A stretch of DNA of 64,000 nucleotides from Granulicella tundricola MP5ACTX9 (GCF_000178975.2 NC_015064.1:1240001-1304000); one strand, 5' to 3'; shown: positions 1 through 9,293, counted from the first letter of the stretch. Notes: generated by a model not told the origin, from the letters alone. Made by a program: numbers and translations.

Positions 1-481
1 AGCCGGAGGTTTCGTTGGTGGCGAAGCGGGGCTCGTTGGGGCCGAGGGCGGCGTTGGTGCCGGTGAGGTTGATGTGGTCTGAGATGGCGACGAGGGAGCC
101 GGGCTTGTAGGTGGGCTTGATGCCTCCGGCGGCGTTGGTGACGATGAGGGTCTTGCAGCCGAGGAGGCCGAGGACGCGGGTGGGGAAGGTGACCTCCGGC
201 ATGGTGTAGCCCTCATATGCGTGGACGCGGCCCTGCATGACGGCTACGGGGACTCCGGCGATGGTGCCGAGGATGAGGTTGCCGGAGTGGCCTTCTACCG
301 TGGACTGGGGGAAGTGGGGGATGGTGGCGTAGGGGATGGTGACGGGGTTCTCGACCGCGGAGGCGAAGGAGCCGAGGCCTGACCCTAGGATGATGCCGAC
401 GGCCGGGACGAGGGGGGTGAGGGTGCGGATGTAGGCGGCGGCGGATTGGGCTCGGGTGTAGAGGTCTGGTAAGGAGGTCAT
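1..481 (-). CDS. Purine nucleoside phosphorylase, 5' part (cut by window edge)
   Basis: Phosphorolysis of purine nucleosides to the free base and (deoxy)ribose-1-phosphate in the cytosol. Only the first 160 codons are present; the gene runs off the left edge. Visible family signatures are the phosphate-binding GSGLG (residues 33-37), GHSG (64-67), RVHAYEGY (85-92) and TNAAGG (115-120), typical of the trimeric PNP/MTAP family. The ATG at 481 follows AAGGCG, a weak ribosome site. NupC, pyrimidine-nucleoside phosphorylase and cytidine deaminase further along on the same strand fit a nucleoside salvage role. It could be a methylthioadenosine phosphorylase, but the sequence reads more like PNP. 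Confidence 0.9.
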   Translation of the reverse strand, partial: MTSLPDLYTRAQSAAAYIRTLTPLVPAVGIILGSGLGSFASAVENPVTIPYATIPHFPQSTVEGHSGNLILGTIAGVPVAVMQGRVHAYEGYTMPEVTFPTRVLGLLGCKTLIVTNAAGGIKPTYKPGSLVAISDHINLTGTNAALGPNEPRFATNETSG

Positions 482-518
482 GGGCGCCTTTTGTTGGTGA
501 AGGTGAATGATAGCTCGT

Positions 519-1157
519 TCAGATTATTTCCGTGACGAAGTTCTCTCGGCTGCGGCGGACCTTCTTGAGGTTCGCTAGCCAGTCGCCTTCTGCTGCGCGG
601 TAGCCAAGCGGGAGCATGACGACGCTACGGAGGTTCTTCGATTTCAGGTTCAGGATCTCGTCTACGGCTGCGGGGTCGAAGCCTTCCATGGGAGTGGCGT
701 CGACCTCTTCAAAGGCTGCGGCGATCAGGGCAGCTCCAAGGGCAATGTAGGCCTGGCGTGCGGCGGCCTGATAGTTGGCTTCCGTTCCCCGTGCGGCGAC
801 GATGCCCAGCAACTGCTGGCGATAGCTTTCCCAACCCTCATTTTTGAAGCCACGGATGTCGTTGGTGAGGTCGAACATCATATGCACGCGCTCTGGCGTG
901 ATGTTATCCCACGCGGCGAAGACGAGCAGATGCGAAGAGTCTGTGACCTGCGCCTGGTTCCACGAGACGGCGCGGATCTTTGCGCGGATGTCCGGGTTGG
1001 TGATGACGAAGAGCTGAAAGGGTTGCAGGCCGCTGGAGGTGGGGGCAAGACGTATGGCTTCGATGATGCGTTCCAGCTTTTCGGTGGGGACGCTTTTCGT
1101 TGCGTCAAACTTCTTGGTTGCATAGCGCCACGCGAGTCTTTCGGTTACGGTCGTCAA
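519..1157 (-). CDS. Nitroreductase-family NAD(P)H-dependent oxidoreductase
   Basis: A 212-residue FMN-dependent oxidoreductase of the NfsB/nitroreductase fold, expected to reduce nitro compounds, quinones or similar acceptors with NAD(P)H. Family features are an N-terminal helix with RYATKKFD (residues 11-18), the APTSSGLQPF FMN-binding segment (38-47) and the C-terminal LPLGYRA segment. The start is TTG at 1157, preceded by AAGGAAA at good spacing; no ATG lies near the N-terminus. It ends 37 bp before the PNP start, so the two genes may be co-transcribed. The physiological substrate cannot be told from the sequence. Confidence 0.88.
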   Translation of the reverse strand: MTTVTERLAWRYATKKFDATKSVPTEKLERIIEAIRLAPTSSGLQPFQLFVITNPDIRAKIRAVSWNQAQVTDSSHLLVFAAWDNITPERVHMMFDLTNDIRGFKNEGWESYRQQLLGIVAARGTEANYQAAARQAYIALGAALIAAAFEEVDATPMEGFDPAAVDEILNLKSKNLRSVVMLPLGYRAAEGDWLANLKKVRRSRENFVTEII

Positions 1158-1519
1158 TCTGGTTTCCTTATGGGTGGGGGCTCGTTGCAGGCAGCGTCGG
1201 TGACGCTAGTGGGATGAGATGCTGAGGTCCTGCGGAGGGTTCGAAAGAACGGGGGCGGGTGAAGGCGTTTTGACGCGTTATTCTAGAAGTCACACGAGGA
1301 GCCTGGGTCTCTAGTAATTGGCTCTGATAAAGGTTGGTAACGAGACTTTTTGGAACCATTGCGGATCATTGGTTTCGAGAAGCCTACTTTGCAGTAGTCA
1401 TCCGGGTGTCGGAGAGTGCGTTGGCGAGTTTGCACCAATCCAACGCATCCATCTTGTAAACCCGCTCCTGAAGACTTGAAATTGACGGGTCCACGCTGTT
1501 GCCGTGGTGAAATCACTCC
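1158..1519. other. Intergenic region without a recognised gene
   Basis: These 362 bases separate the leftward nitroreductase from the rightward membrane protein. The part beyond about 1270 is visibly more A/T-rich than the flanking genes. Short open frames here have no family features. Promoters of both divergent genes must lie here, but no convincing -35/-10 pair or operator stands out. Confidence 0.5.
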
Positions 1520-2287
1520 GTGAGCAATAATGGATTTACTATGCGTCCGAAGTCTGCGCTCATCTGGCTCCTGGCTATCTTTCAGCTATGGCTTGCTCAC
1601 GCTATTGGTTATATGGTCCACGAATACGCACACAGCTTTATTGCCTGGTTCTGTCATGCGAAAGCAAATCCCCTTGCGCTCGATTACGGCAGGACGAATC
1701 TCGAAAACTTCTTATTTCTCAGCGATATTGATGAGAATGTGGACTACGCGCCGTTGTTTGCCGAAGGCCGGAACCATGTGGCAGCACTCATTGCGGTCGC
1801 CGGGGTCTTGATCGGCAATGGGCTTTCGTATCTGGCCAGCCGCTTGCTATACGAGCGCGCCAGTTCGCAGTACCAGCGACGTTGGGCAATGTTCTATTTC
1901 TGGATCGGAGTGATGAGCGTCGGCAACTTCCTGTCCTATGTGCCAGTAAGGACGTTCGCATCGCACGCCGATATGTTCACAGTCGTGCGGGGCCTGCAAG
2001 TCTCGCCATGGGTGATTGCGCTGGGTCTGGGGATACCTTTCGCCCTTGCAATCTGGCACTTCTTGGCGCGAATACTACCTCAGGCGGCGTCTTTCCTATT
2101 CGGAACAGAGCCTGTTCTGCAGGGTGTCTTTATCCTCATGACAACATACTTCGTCTTCGTGTTCTTTGGGGGCGCGGGAATCAAGAACTACGGAAACGCA
2201 GGCTACTGGATTTCTGCTTGCTGCGTATACCTACTCTTCCCGATTGCAACGATCCTCTGTCTGCAAGCTCCCAAACGCTCCGCCTGA
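1520..2287 (+). CDS. Polytopic membrane protein with HExxH motif (possible M50-like protease)
   Basis: A 255-residue protein of unknown function with about six hydrophobic segments. Its first membrane segment carries HEYAH at residues 34-38, a match to the zinc-metalloprotease HExxH motif. It is followed by a hydrophobic AGVLIGNGLSYL segment reminiscent of the M50 peptidase core. No second M50 motif (NxxPxxxxDG) is evident, so catalysis is only a possibility. The GTG at 1520 is taken as start; an ATG at 1541 (residue 8) is an alternative, and neither has a strong ribosome site. The coding sequence is noticeably more A/T-rich than its neighbours, which suggests later acquisition. It is flanked by unrelated genes. 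Confidence 0.7.
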   Translation: MSNNGFTMRPKSALIWLLAIFQLWLAHAIGYMVHEYAHSFIAWFCHAKANPLALDYGRTNLENFLFLSDIDENVDYAPLFAEGRNHVAALIAVAGVLIGNGLSYLASRLLYERASSQYQRRWAMFYFWIGVMSVGNFLSYVPVRTFASHADMFTVVRGLQVSPWVIALGLGIPFALAIWHFLARILPQAASFLFGTEPVLQGVFILMTTYFVFVFFGGAGIKNYGNAGYWISACCVYLLFPIATILCLQAPKRSA

Positions 2288-2477
2288 TCTGGTTTGCCCA
2301 GCCAATCTCTCAGTCCCGAAAGCGATCCAGAGAGTGCGCTGCAGGTGAACGCAAACTGATTTAGGGGGAGAAATGCGCCCAGACGTCTCAACTGACGACA
2401 ACAGTCCAATGCGCTCGATGAGTATTGTATGTCCGTGAGCTGGAGTCGGCGGTGTGAGCTGGATGGTTGTGGTTAGG

Positions 2478-2510
2478 CGGCCCTGGGAGACTGGGGCCGT
2501 TTGATTTTTT
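2478..2510 (+). terminator. Rho-independent terminator
   Basis: CGGCCC (2478-2483) pairs perfectly with GGGCCG (2494-2499) and is followed by a T-rich run to 2510. It lies between the HExxH membrane protein and the BNR protein and would end transcription of the former. Confidence 0.6.
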
Positions 2511-2571
2511 GTGGAGGTGGGGTGTTTCGGGCCTATGATGCTCTCGGATTGGATTTGTGCGGGAGGATGGG

Positions 2572-3687
2572 ATGAGCGGAGTGAGGTTGCTGGTGGGGAC
2601 GAAGAAGGGTGCGTTTGTGCTGACGGCGGATGGCGGGCGTGTGGACTGGACGATCGAAGGGCCGTTCTTTGCGGGGTGGGAGTGCTATCACGTGGCGGGG
2701 TCGCCGGTGGATGCGGAGCGGATCTATTGCTCGCAGTCGAGTGCTTGGTTTGGGCAGGTGATGCAGCGTTCCGACGACGGCGGGAAGACGTGGGCGGCGG
2801 TGGGGAATCTGTTTGGGTATGAAGGGAAGACGGGGACGCACCAGTGGTATGACGGGAGTCCGCACCCGTGGGAGTTCAAGCGGGTGTGGCATGTGGAGCC
2901 CTCGCTGAGCGAGGTGGATGTGGTGTATGCAGGGGTGGAGGATGCGGGGCTGTTCCGGTCTGTGGATGGCGGGGTGAGGTGGGAGGAGCTGAATGGGCTG
3001 CGAGGGCATGGGACTGCGGTTGACTGGCAACCGGGGGCAGGTGGGATGTGTCTGCATACGATCGTGATCGACCCGAGCGATGAGCGAAGGATGTTTGTGG
3101 CGATCTCGGCTGCTGGGGCTTTTAGGACGGACGATGGCGGGGTGACGTGGAAGCCGGTGAACAAGGGGTTGAGGTCGCAGTACATTCCGAAGCCGGATGC
3201 GGAGGTGGGGCACTGTGTGCATAAGCTGGCGATGCATCCGGCAAGGCCGCAGACGCTGTTCATGCAGAAGCACTGGGACGTGATGAGGACCGACGACGCG
3301 GGGGAGAACTGGCGGGAGGTGAGTGGGAATCTGCCGACGGACTTTGGGTTTGCTATCGACGTGCATGCGCATGAGCCGGAGACGATTTACGTGGTGCCGA
3401 TCAAGAGCGACTCGGAGCATTTTCCGCTGGATGGGCGGCTGCGGGTTTATCGGAGCAAGAGCGGCGGGGATGAGTGGGAGGCGATGACGAAGGGGCTGCC
3501 GCAGAGCGACTGCTATGTGAATGTGCTGAGAGATGCGATGGCGGTGGATCGGATGGAGGAGTGCGGGGTTTATTTTGGGACGACGGGTGGGCAGGTTTAC
3601 TGCTCGGCTGACGGGGGCGAGACGTGGCGGACGGTGGTGAGGGATTTGCCGGCGGTGCTTTCTGTCGAGGTGCAGACGCTGCCATGA
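2572..3687 (+). CDS. BNR/WD40-like beta-propeller protein
   Basis: A 371-residue protein built of sialidase-type BNR repeats (pattern S-x-D-x-G-x-x-W). Clear copies are [32 protein letters not shown] and SADGGETW, spread along the chain. It has no signal peptide and no sialidase active-site set that I can recognise, so a scaffold or exo-acting propeller with unknown ligand is the safest call. The ATG at 2572 follows GGGAGGATGG; an upstream GTG at 2557 in the same frame is less likely. Its stop overlaps the start of the MoaD-like gene by 4 nt (ATGA), so the two are translationally coupled. Confidence 0.85.
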   Translation: MSGVRLLVGTKKGAFVLTADGGRVDWTIEGPFFAGWECYHVAGSPVDAERIYCSQSSAWFGQVMQRSDDGGKTWAAVGNLFGYEGKTGTHQWYDGSPHPWEFKRVWHVEPSLSEVDVVYAGVEDAGLFRSVDGGVRWEELNGLRGHGTAVDWQPGAGGMCLHTIVIDPSDERRMFVAISAAGAFRTDDGGVTWKPVNKGLRSQYIPKPDAEVGHCVHKLAMHPARPQTLFMQKHWDVMRTDDAGENWREVSGNLPTDFGFAIDVHAHEPETIYVVPIKSDSEHFPLDGRLRVYRSKSGGDEWEAMTKGLPQSDCYVNVLRDAMAVDRMEECGVYFGTTGGQVYCSADGGETWRTVVRDLPAVLSVEVQTLP

Positions 3688-3980
3688 TCCGGGTGGAGTT
3701 GCCGGCGCCGCTGTGCCGGTTGGCGGGGTGCGAGCGGGAGGTGACGCTCGAAGTGAGGGTGGCTACGCTGGGTGGCGTTATGGATGCGCTGGAGGAACAG
3801 TATCCTGCGCTGCGTGGGGCGGTGAGGGACTATGCGACGGGGGAGCGGCGGGCTTATCTGCGGTTCTTTGCCGGGGAGGAGGATATCTCTGCGATGCGGT
3901 CTGATGAGGCTCTGCCGGATGCGGTGGCGCGAGGGGATGAGGCGCTGCTGGTGATTGGTGCGATTGCTGGTGGTCTCTGA
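3684..3980 (+). CDS. MoaD/ThiS-family ubiquitin-like sulfur carrier-like protein
   Basis: A 98-residue beta-grasp protein. The N-terminal VELPAPL strand, the central [12 protein letters not shown] helix and the C-terminal [10 protein letters not shown] segment match MoaD-type sulfur carriers, which are activated as a C-terminal Gly-Gly thiocarboxylate. Here the chain ends GGL, so Gly-Gly is at 96-97 with one extra Leu. It overlaps the BNR gene by 4 nt, and no molybdopterin or thiamine biosynthesis genes are nearby. It may serve a dedicated process with the BNR protein rather than general molybdopterin synthesis; that is inference from the gene pair. Confidence 0.82.
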   Translation: MIRVELPAPLCRLAGCEREVTLEVRVATLGGVMDALEEQYPALRGAVRDYATGERRAYLRFFAGEEDISAMRSDEALPDAVARGDEALLVIGAIAGGL

Positions 3981-4060
3981 GTGTTATGAGGATTTATTGC
4001 AACTTGTGTGGGGTTGGGGAATCTGTTGAGGTGGCCTGAGACGGGCGAGGAGATTCTGGG

Positions 4061-4825
4061 ATGAAGCTGACGGGAAACACGATTTTTATTACGGGTGGCG
4101 GTTCTGGCATTGGGCGTGGGTTGGCTGAGGCGCTGCATGGACTGGGGAACGAGGTGATCATCTCCGGGCGGCGTAAGGGACACCTGGATGAGGTGACGAA
4201 GGCGAATCCGGGGATGAAGTCTGTAGAGCTGGATATTGCCAGCCCGGAGAGTATCAAGAGCGTCGCGGCGAAGCTGATTGCTGAGTATCCGAAGCTGAAT
4301 GTGGTGATCAATAACGCGGGAATCTTCAGCGTGGATACGGCGGAGGGTGTGCTTGACGATGAGGTGCTGGTGTCGACGGTGACGACGAATGTGTTTGGGC
4401 CGTTGCGGATGACTTCTGCGCTGATCGAACATTTGAAGGGGCAGGATGCGGCTGCGGTGATCTATGTGACGTCCGGGTTGGCGTTTACGCCGTTGGCAAT
4501 GGCCGCGGTTTATAACTCGACGAAGGCTGCGATTCACTCTTATGCGCTGAGCCAGCGGTACAAGTTGAAGGGCACGAGCGTGAAGGTGCTGGAGATCGCT
4601 CCGCCTTATGTGCAGACGGAGCTGGGTGGGGATCAGCAGTTGAACGATCCTCGGGCGATGCCGTTGAAGGAGTTTATCGACGAGACGATCAAGGTGCTGG
4701 GCACGGACGCTGATGAGGTGCTGACGGAACGGGTGAAGCCGCTGCGGAATAACGTTGGGCCGAATGAGTATGAGTTTGTGGTGAAGATGAACGACATGAT
4801 GACGGCCGCGGGGCATAAGAGCTAG
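4061..4825 (+). CDS. SDR-family oxidoreductase (DltE-like)
   Basis: A 254-residue classical short-chain dehydrogenase/reductase. The NAD(P)-binding TGGGSGIG is at residues 11-18, NNAG at 84-87, and the catalytic Ser138, Tyr151 and Lys155 (YNSTK) are all present. The overall pattern resembles the DltE-like SDRs whose substrate is unknown. ATG at 4061 is preceded by GAGGAGATT. It is a single gene with its own terminator just downstream. Confidence 0.88.
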   Translation: MKLTGNTIFITGGGSGIGRGLAEALHGLGNEVIISGRRKGHLDEVTKANPGMKSVELDIASPESIKSVAAKLIAEYPKLNVVINNAGIFSVDTAEGVLDDEVLVSTVTTNVFGPLRMTSALIEHLKGQDAAAVIYVTSGLAFTPLAMAAVYNSTKAAIHSYALSQRYKLKGTSVKVLEIAPPYVQTELGGDQQLNDPRAMPLKEFIDETIKVLGTDADEVLTERVKPLRNNVGPNEYEFVVKMNDMMTAAGHKS

Positions 4826-4845
4826 CCGGTTGTGCGGATGCGTAT

Positions 4846-4876
4846 GGGGGGCGGGCTTCGGCTCGGCCCCTTTTTT
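4846..4876 (+). terminator. Rho-independent terminator after the SDR gene
   Basis: A G-rich/C-rich stem with one mismatch and a TTCG loop (4857-4860 region) is followed by six T at 4871-4876. It ends the rightward SDR gene and touches the stop codon of the convergent lipoprotein gene. Confidence 0.75.
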
Positions 4877-6797
4877 ATGGTTTCTGGGCTAGTTTGTTGT
4901 TTTTGATGGCAAGTGAGAATGGGGTGGCTACGGGTGTGGCGGTGCCGATGTACTCGATGATGTAGTAGCCGCCGGGGAGGGTCCAGACGTTGCCGGAGCT
5001 GTCGATGGCGAGGTCGTCGGCGGGGGTGGCTCCGATGAGGCTGACCGGGGACGAGGCGTAGCCGGTGGAGCCGGACAGCGGGAGGCCGGCGTTGCTGAAC
5101 TCTACGATGTGGGGGATGCTTTTGGAGTCTGCGCCGTTGGCGACCCAGGCGTTGCCGGCTCCGTCGATGGCGACTGAGGCGGGGCCGTTGAGGCCGCCGC
5201 CGGTGTAGCCTCCGGGCTGGGTGGGGACGCCGTTGGGGGTGAACTTGTGGAGGGTGTTGGACTGGGTTGCGGTGAGCCAGATGTTGCCTGCGCTATCGGA
5301 TGCGATGTGGTGGGTCTGGATGAGGTTGGTGTCGAGGTAAGGGGAGCCTGGGAGCTGGGTTCCGGCGTTGTTGAAGGCGGCGAGGCCAAAGGCGAGGGTG
5401 GCGGAGTAGTCTGCGATCCAGATGTTGCTGGAGGGGTCGATGGCCATGCCGGTGGGATAGGGGAGGGTGCTGCCGGTGAAGGGCGAGCCGGGGAGCTTGA
5501 CGGCTGAGTTGGAGAGGGCGGCGAGGGTGCCGTTGTTGTTGGCGATCCAGGCGTTGCCGGCTCCGTCGATTGCAAGGGCGTTGGGGACGGAGATGCCGGT
5601 CTGGGCGGTGGCGAGGACGGTGCCGGAGGTGCTGAGCTTGTAGACGCTGGAGACGGCGCTGTCGGTGAGCCAGACGTTTCCGGTGGGGTCGACGGCGAGG
5701 TCTGAGAGGGCGTTGAAGCCGTTGGCGAAGTAGCCGATGGCGGGGGATAGGAACGCGCCCTGGTTGCTCAGTTTGAAGACGGAGCTGTACGGTCCTGAGC
5801 GGCCGAGGACTGCGCCGCTGACGGTGTTGTTGATCCAGACGTTTCCGTCGGCGTCGAGGGCCACGCGGGTTTGCAGGCTGTTGCTGGTTTTATAGGGGAC
5901 GGAGAGGGTCCAGTCGTTGGGCGCGGCCGTGAGCGCTGGGGAGAAGGAGGTGCTTGTGGTGGCGATCTGGTAGAGAGCAGCTGCCTGGGATGCGGGATGG
6001 GTCGCTATGTTGAGGACGGCCTGGAGGGTGTTGGTGGGGGCTGTGGCTCCGGTGGAAGTGGCGGCGGCGAAGAGGGTGGAGCATGGGGTGCCGGTGCCGT
6101 TGGACTTGATGCAGAGATCAAGTGTGTTGCCGAGGGAGTTGATGGTCGATTGGGGGACTGTGCCGTTGGCGGCGAGGGTGGCGGTGCGGGCCTGGCCGGT
6201 GGAGATATCGACGAGGTTGGGGACGGTGAGGAAGGCGTTGGTGAGACCGGTGGCGTTGGTGGATGAGGTGCCGACCTGCAAGGTGGTGGGGTTGATGAAG
6301 GCTGCAAGAGCATAGACGGAGGCCACGGTTGTGACTTCGTTGATGTTGATGTAGGCGTTGGGGTCAAGGGTATAGGTTGAGCCGAAGAGGGTGCAGGGGC
6401 CGAGGGCGGCCATCATGACGCTGGCAGAGTTGCTGGTGCTGGAGGTGAGGCCGGGATTGCCTCCGGTGGCGAGGACGTAGAGTTGGCTGGAGGCGGAGGG
6501 GCAGGTGTAGTCGCCGATGAGGGAGAAGGTGCCGTCCTGGGCGGTTGTGACCGGGGTGGAGAGGAGCGAGACGGCACCGGTCCCATACCCTGAGGTTCCG
6601 GCGGCGAAGAGCTGGATGGTTGCGTCGGAGAGGGGTTGCTGGCCGGCGAGGACTTTGCCATCGATCTGCCCGGAGGTGGTTGGGGGGACGGGGACGGGCA
6701 CGGGAGTTGTCGGAGGCGTGGGAGTGGATTGAACGGAGCAGCCGGCGGCCAGGAGACAGAAGGGGAGGAGAAGGGAAATCTTCAGGGGGAAGGTCAT
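4875..6797 (-). CDS. Lipoprotein with NHL/Vgb-like beta-propeller
   Basis: A 640-residue secreted lipoprotein. A signal peptide ends in the lipobox LAAGC with Cys at residue 20. A Pro/Thr/Val-rich linker and a domain with an SGQIDGKV start (carboxypeptidase-regulatory-like fold) follow. The C-terminal half holds repeated units of the kind IDxxGNxWI/V (for example ADGNVWIN, PTGNVWLT, GAGNAWIA, SSNIWIAD, SAGNIWLT, SGNVWTLP), a virginiamycin-B-lyase/NHL-type propeller. The ATG at 6797 is preferred over an upstream in-frame ATG at 6821 because it starts directly with the signal peptide. Function is unknown; such propellers usually bind ligands at the cell surface. Confidence 0.8.
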   Translation of the reverse strand: MTFPLKISLLLPFCLLAAGCSVQSTPTPPTTPVPVPVPPTTSGQIDGKVLAGQQPLSDATIQLFAAGTSGYGTGAVSLLSTPVTTAQDGTFSLIGDYTCPSASSQLYVLATGGNPGLTSSTSNSASVMMAALGPCTLFGSTYTLDPNAYININEVTTVASVYALAAFINPTTLQVGTSSTNATGLTNAFLTVPNLVDISTGQARTATLAANGTVPQSTINSLGNTLDLCIKSNGTGTPCSTLFAAATSTGATAPTNTLQAVLNIATHPASQAAALYQIATTSTSFSPALTAAPNDWTLSVPYKTSNSLQTRVALDADGNVWINNTVSGAVLGRSGPYSSVFKLSNQGAFLSPAIGYFANGFNALSDLAVDPTGNVWLTDSAVSSVYKLSTSGTVLATAQTGISVPNALAIDGAGNAWIANNNGTLAALSNSAVKLPGSPFTGSTLPYPTGMAIDPSSNIWIADYSATLAFGLAAFNNAGTQLPGSPYLDTNLIQTHHIASDSAGNIWLTATQSNTLHKFTPNGVPTQPGGYTGGGLNGPASVAIDGAGNAWVANGADSKSIPHIVEFSNAGLPLSGSTGYASSPVSLIGATPADDLAIDSSGNVWTLPGGYYIIEYIGTATPVATPFSLAIKNNKLAQKP

Positions 6798-6898
6798 GGG
6801 TGCTCCAGACGTCAGCGGCACGCCTGCGTCCGCTGACGTGAGGAGGATAGCGCGGTTTTATGCGATTCGCAACGAGTGCGATGCGTGTTGGACGGGGC

Positions 6899-8137
6899 TT
6901 ATTTGAGGAGCATGGAGACGATGCTGGCGGACATGAGGTTGGCCATGGTTCCGGCGAGCATGGCTCTTAGGCCTAGCTGGGCCAGGTCGTTGCGGCGGGA
7001 GGGGATGAGGGCTCCGATGCCGCCGATCTGCATGCCGATGGAGCCTACGTTGGCGAAGCCGCAAAGGGCGAAGGTGGCGATGGAGAAGGTGCGGGGATCG
7101 AGGGTGGCTTTGAGTTTGCCGAGCTCGTTAAAGGCGAGGAACTCGTTGATGATGGTGCGGGTGCCAAGGAGGTTGCCGATGGCGTGGCAGTCTCGCCAGG
7201 GGATGCCGATGAGCCAGGCTACGGGGGCACCGACGACTCCGAGGACGTTGTTGAGGGAGTGAGGGAAGGGGATGTGGCCGTGGGCCCAGGTGAAGTTGGA
7301 GATGCCGAGCATTATGGCGTTGAAGAGGCCTACGAGGGCTACGAAGGAGAGGAGCATGATGGCGACGTTGAAGGCGAGTTGGCCTCCGTCGATGGTGCCT
7401 CGGGCGATGGCGGCGATGAAGTTCTCGTTGGCGTGCTCCTCGCTGGGGGGCATCTTGACGGTGCCGGCGGTGGCGGGGACGCCTGTTTCAGGGACTAGCA
7501 TCTTGGCGACGAGAATGGTGCCGGGGGCGGTCATGATGACGGCGGAGAGGAGGTCCTTGGCGTTGATGCCGAAGAGGATGTACGCGGCCATGATGCCGCC
7601 GGAGACGTGGGCCATGCCGGAGGTCATGATGGTCATGAGTTCGGAGCGGGTGGCTCCGGCCAGGAAGGGGCGGATGGTGAGGGGGGCTTCGGTCTGGCCC
7701 ATGAAGATGCTGGCGGCTACGTTGGTGGACTCCGCGCCCGAGGTGCCCATGGTGAACTGCATGATGAAGGCGACGACCTTGATGATCTGCTGCATGAGGC
7801 CAATGTGATACAGGATGGCGAAGAAGGCGGAGACGAAGATGATGGTGGGGAGGACGGAGAAGGCGAAGACGGCCATGGGGTTGGACGGGATGCCGAGGTA
7901 GCCAAAGACGAGGCCGGAGCCATCGGCTGAGTGGGCGAGGAGGCCGGTGATGAAGTCCGAGACGGACTTGAGGATGACCTGTCCGGTGTTCCATTTGATG
8001 ACGGCAAAGGCGAAGACGACCTGGAGGCTGAGGCCCCAGGCTACGGTGCGCCAGCGGATGGCGCGGCGATCGGTGGAGAAGGCGTAGGCGAGGGAGAGGA
8101 AGGTGATGAGTCCGAGCAGTCCGGTGAATCGGGCCAA
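6899..8137 (-). CDS. nupC: Concentrative nucleoside transporter (NupC/CNT family)
   Basis: A 412-residue inner-membrane symporter that imports nucleosides with H+ or Na+. Family motifs include GQTEAPL, the GAESTNVAAS segment and SGMAHVSGG in the transport core, spread over many hydrophobic segments. Length matches bacterial CNT proteins. It sits among genes for nucleoside phosphorylases and cytidine deaminase on the same strand, which supports uptake of nucleosides for salvage or as carbon source. Cation specificity cannot be told here. Confidence 0.93.
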   Translation of the reverse strand: MARFTGLLGLITFLSLAYAFSTDRRAIRWRTVAWGLSLQVVFAFAVIKWNTGQVILKSVSDFITGLLAHSADGSGLVFGYLGIPSNPMAVFAFSVLPTIIFVSAFFAILYHIGLMQQIIKVVAFIMQFTMGTSGAESTNVAASIFMGQTEAPLTIRPFLAGATRSELMTIMTSGMAHVSGGIMAAYILFGINAKDLLSAVIMTAPGTILVAKMLVPETGVPATAGTVKMPPSEEHANENFIAAIARGTIDGGQLAFNVAIMLLSFVALVGLFNAIMLGISNFTWAHGHIPFPHSLNNVLGVVGAPVAWLIGIPWRDCHAIGNLLGTRTIINEFLAFNELGKLKATLDPRTFSIATFALCGFANVGSIGMQIGGIGALIPSRRNDLAQLGLRAMLAGTMANLMSASIVSMLLK

Positions 8138-8222
8138 GGCGTACGCTCCTGCTTTGTCTATGTGAACGCTTATGTCTTTGTGAACAGAGTGTAACGTGTT
8201 TTGGGATTAGCCCTTTCGAGTG

Positions 8223-8249
8223 TTGACAGGAGGGGTAGGGAGGTTAGAG
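8223..8249 (+). promoter_or_regulatory. Candidate promoter of the catalase-like peroxidase gene
   Basis: A perfect TTGACA at 8223-8228 lies in the divergent nupC/peroxidase intergenic region. Only a poor -10 (TTAGAG, 8244-8249, 15-nt spacer) follows, so this is a weak candidate. Confidence 0.3.
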
Positions 8250-8291
8250 TGAGGGAACGGCGCTGACGCGACGCGCCTGAGGAGATTGACG

Positions 8292-9245
8292 ATGCCTTTG
8301 CCAAGTGACGAGAAGCTGGTTGAACTGGGAAACGAACTGATCAAGGCGTTTGACGGGATCTTTGGGCTGCATCCGGGGTTTCGCCCGGCGCATGCGAAGG
8401 GGGTGCTGCTGACAGGGACGTTTATGCCTACGGCTGAGGCCAAGGCGCTGGCACCTGCGCCGCATTTTGTGCAGCAGGCTACGCCGGTGACGGTGCGGTT
8501 TTCGGACTCGACGGGGCTGCCGCAGATTCCGGATACGGATGGGAATGCGAACCCGCGGGGGATGGCGATCCGGTTCAACCTGGGCGAGCATGTGCATACG
8601 GATATCGTGGCGCACTCGACCGATGGGTTTCCGACTCGGACGGGCGGGGAGTTTCTGGAGTTCCTGAAGGCTGTGGCGACGAGCGGGCCGGATACGCCTT
8701 CGCCGAAGCCGATCGAGGTGTTTCTGGGCGGGCATCCGGCGGCGTTGAAGTTCGTGCAGACGCCGAAGCCGTTTCCGGTGAGCTTTGGGACGGAAGACTA
8801 CTTTGGCGTGACGGCAATGCAGTTTACGAGCGAGGCGGGAGAGGTGAAGTTTGGCCGCTACCAGATTGTGCCGAAGGCTGGGGTGGCTCGGCTGTCCGAT
8901 GACGAGGTGAAGGCGAAGGGCCCGAACTACTCGTTTGACGAGATCAAGGAGCGGGTTGCGGCGGGGCCGGTGGCGTTCGAGGTGAAGCTGCAGGTGGCTG
9001 GGCCGGGCGATGTGGTGGACGATGCTACGATCCACTGGCCGGTGGAGAGGCCTGTGATCTCGCTGGGGACGGTGGTGCTGGATGCGGTGGTGGCGGATGA
9101 TGCGGCCGAGCAGCAGAAGATCATCTTCGATCCGATTCCGCGGTGTGCAGGGATCGAGCCGAGTGACGATCCGCTGCTGGAGCTTCGGGCGGCGATCTAT
9201 CTGCTGAGCGGCCGGCGGCGGCGGGCGGCTACGCAGGCGGAGTAG
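8292..9245 (+). CDS. Catalase-related heme peroxidase (SrpA-like)
   Basis: A 317-residue protein of the catalase superfamily, about half the length of true catalases. The distal His lies in RPAHAKG (His34), the VRFSDSTG segment matches the heme-pocket strand, and the C-terminal LRAAIYLLSGRRR contains the Tyr expected to ligate heme iron. Such minicatalases use peroxide to oxidise organic substrates. The ATG at 8292 has GGAG upstream and is preferred to the TTG at 8286. It has no signal peptide, so a cytosolic role in peroxide defence is likely. It is divergent from nupC. Confidence 0.88.
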   Translation: MPLPSDEKLVELGNELIKAFDGIFGLHPGFRPAHAKGVLLTGTFMPTAEAKALAPAPHFVQQATPVTVRFSDSTGLPQIPDTDGNANPRGMAIRFNLGEHVHTDIVAHSTDGFPTRTGGEFLEFLKAVATSGPDTPSPKPIEVFLGGHPAALKFVQTPKPFPVSFGTEDYFGVTAMQFTSEAGEVKFGRYQIVPKAGVARLSDDEVKAKGPNYSFDEIKERVAAGPVAFEVKLQVAGPGDVVDDATIHWPVERPVISLGTVVLDAVVADDAAEQQKIIFDPIPRCAGIEPSDDPLLELRAAIYLLSGRRRRAATQAE

Positions 9246-9293
9246 GCTCGGCTGCTTGATGGGCTGCATAGCCGCCGGGATATGCTGGTGGCT

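Noticed and set aside
1220-1260. A tRNA suggested by GGTTCGAA
   Set aside because: No acceptor stem or anticodon arm can be paired around it.
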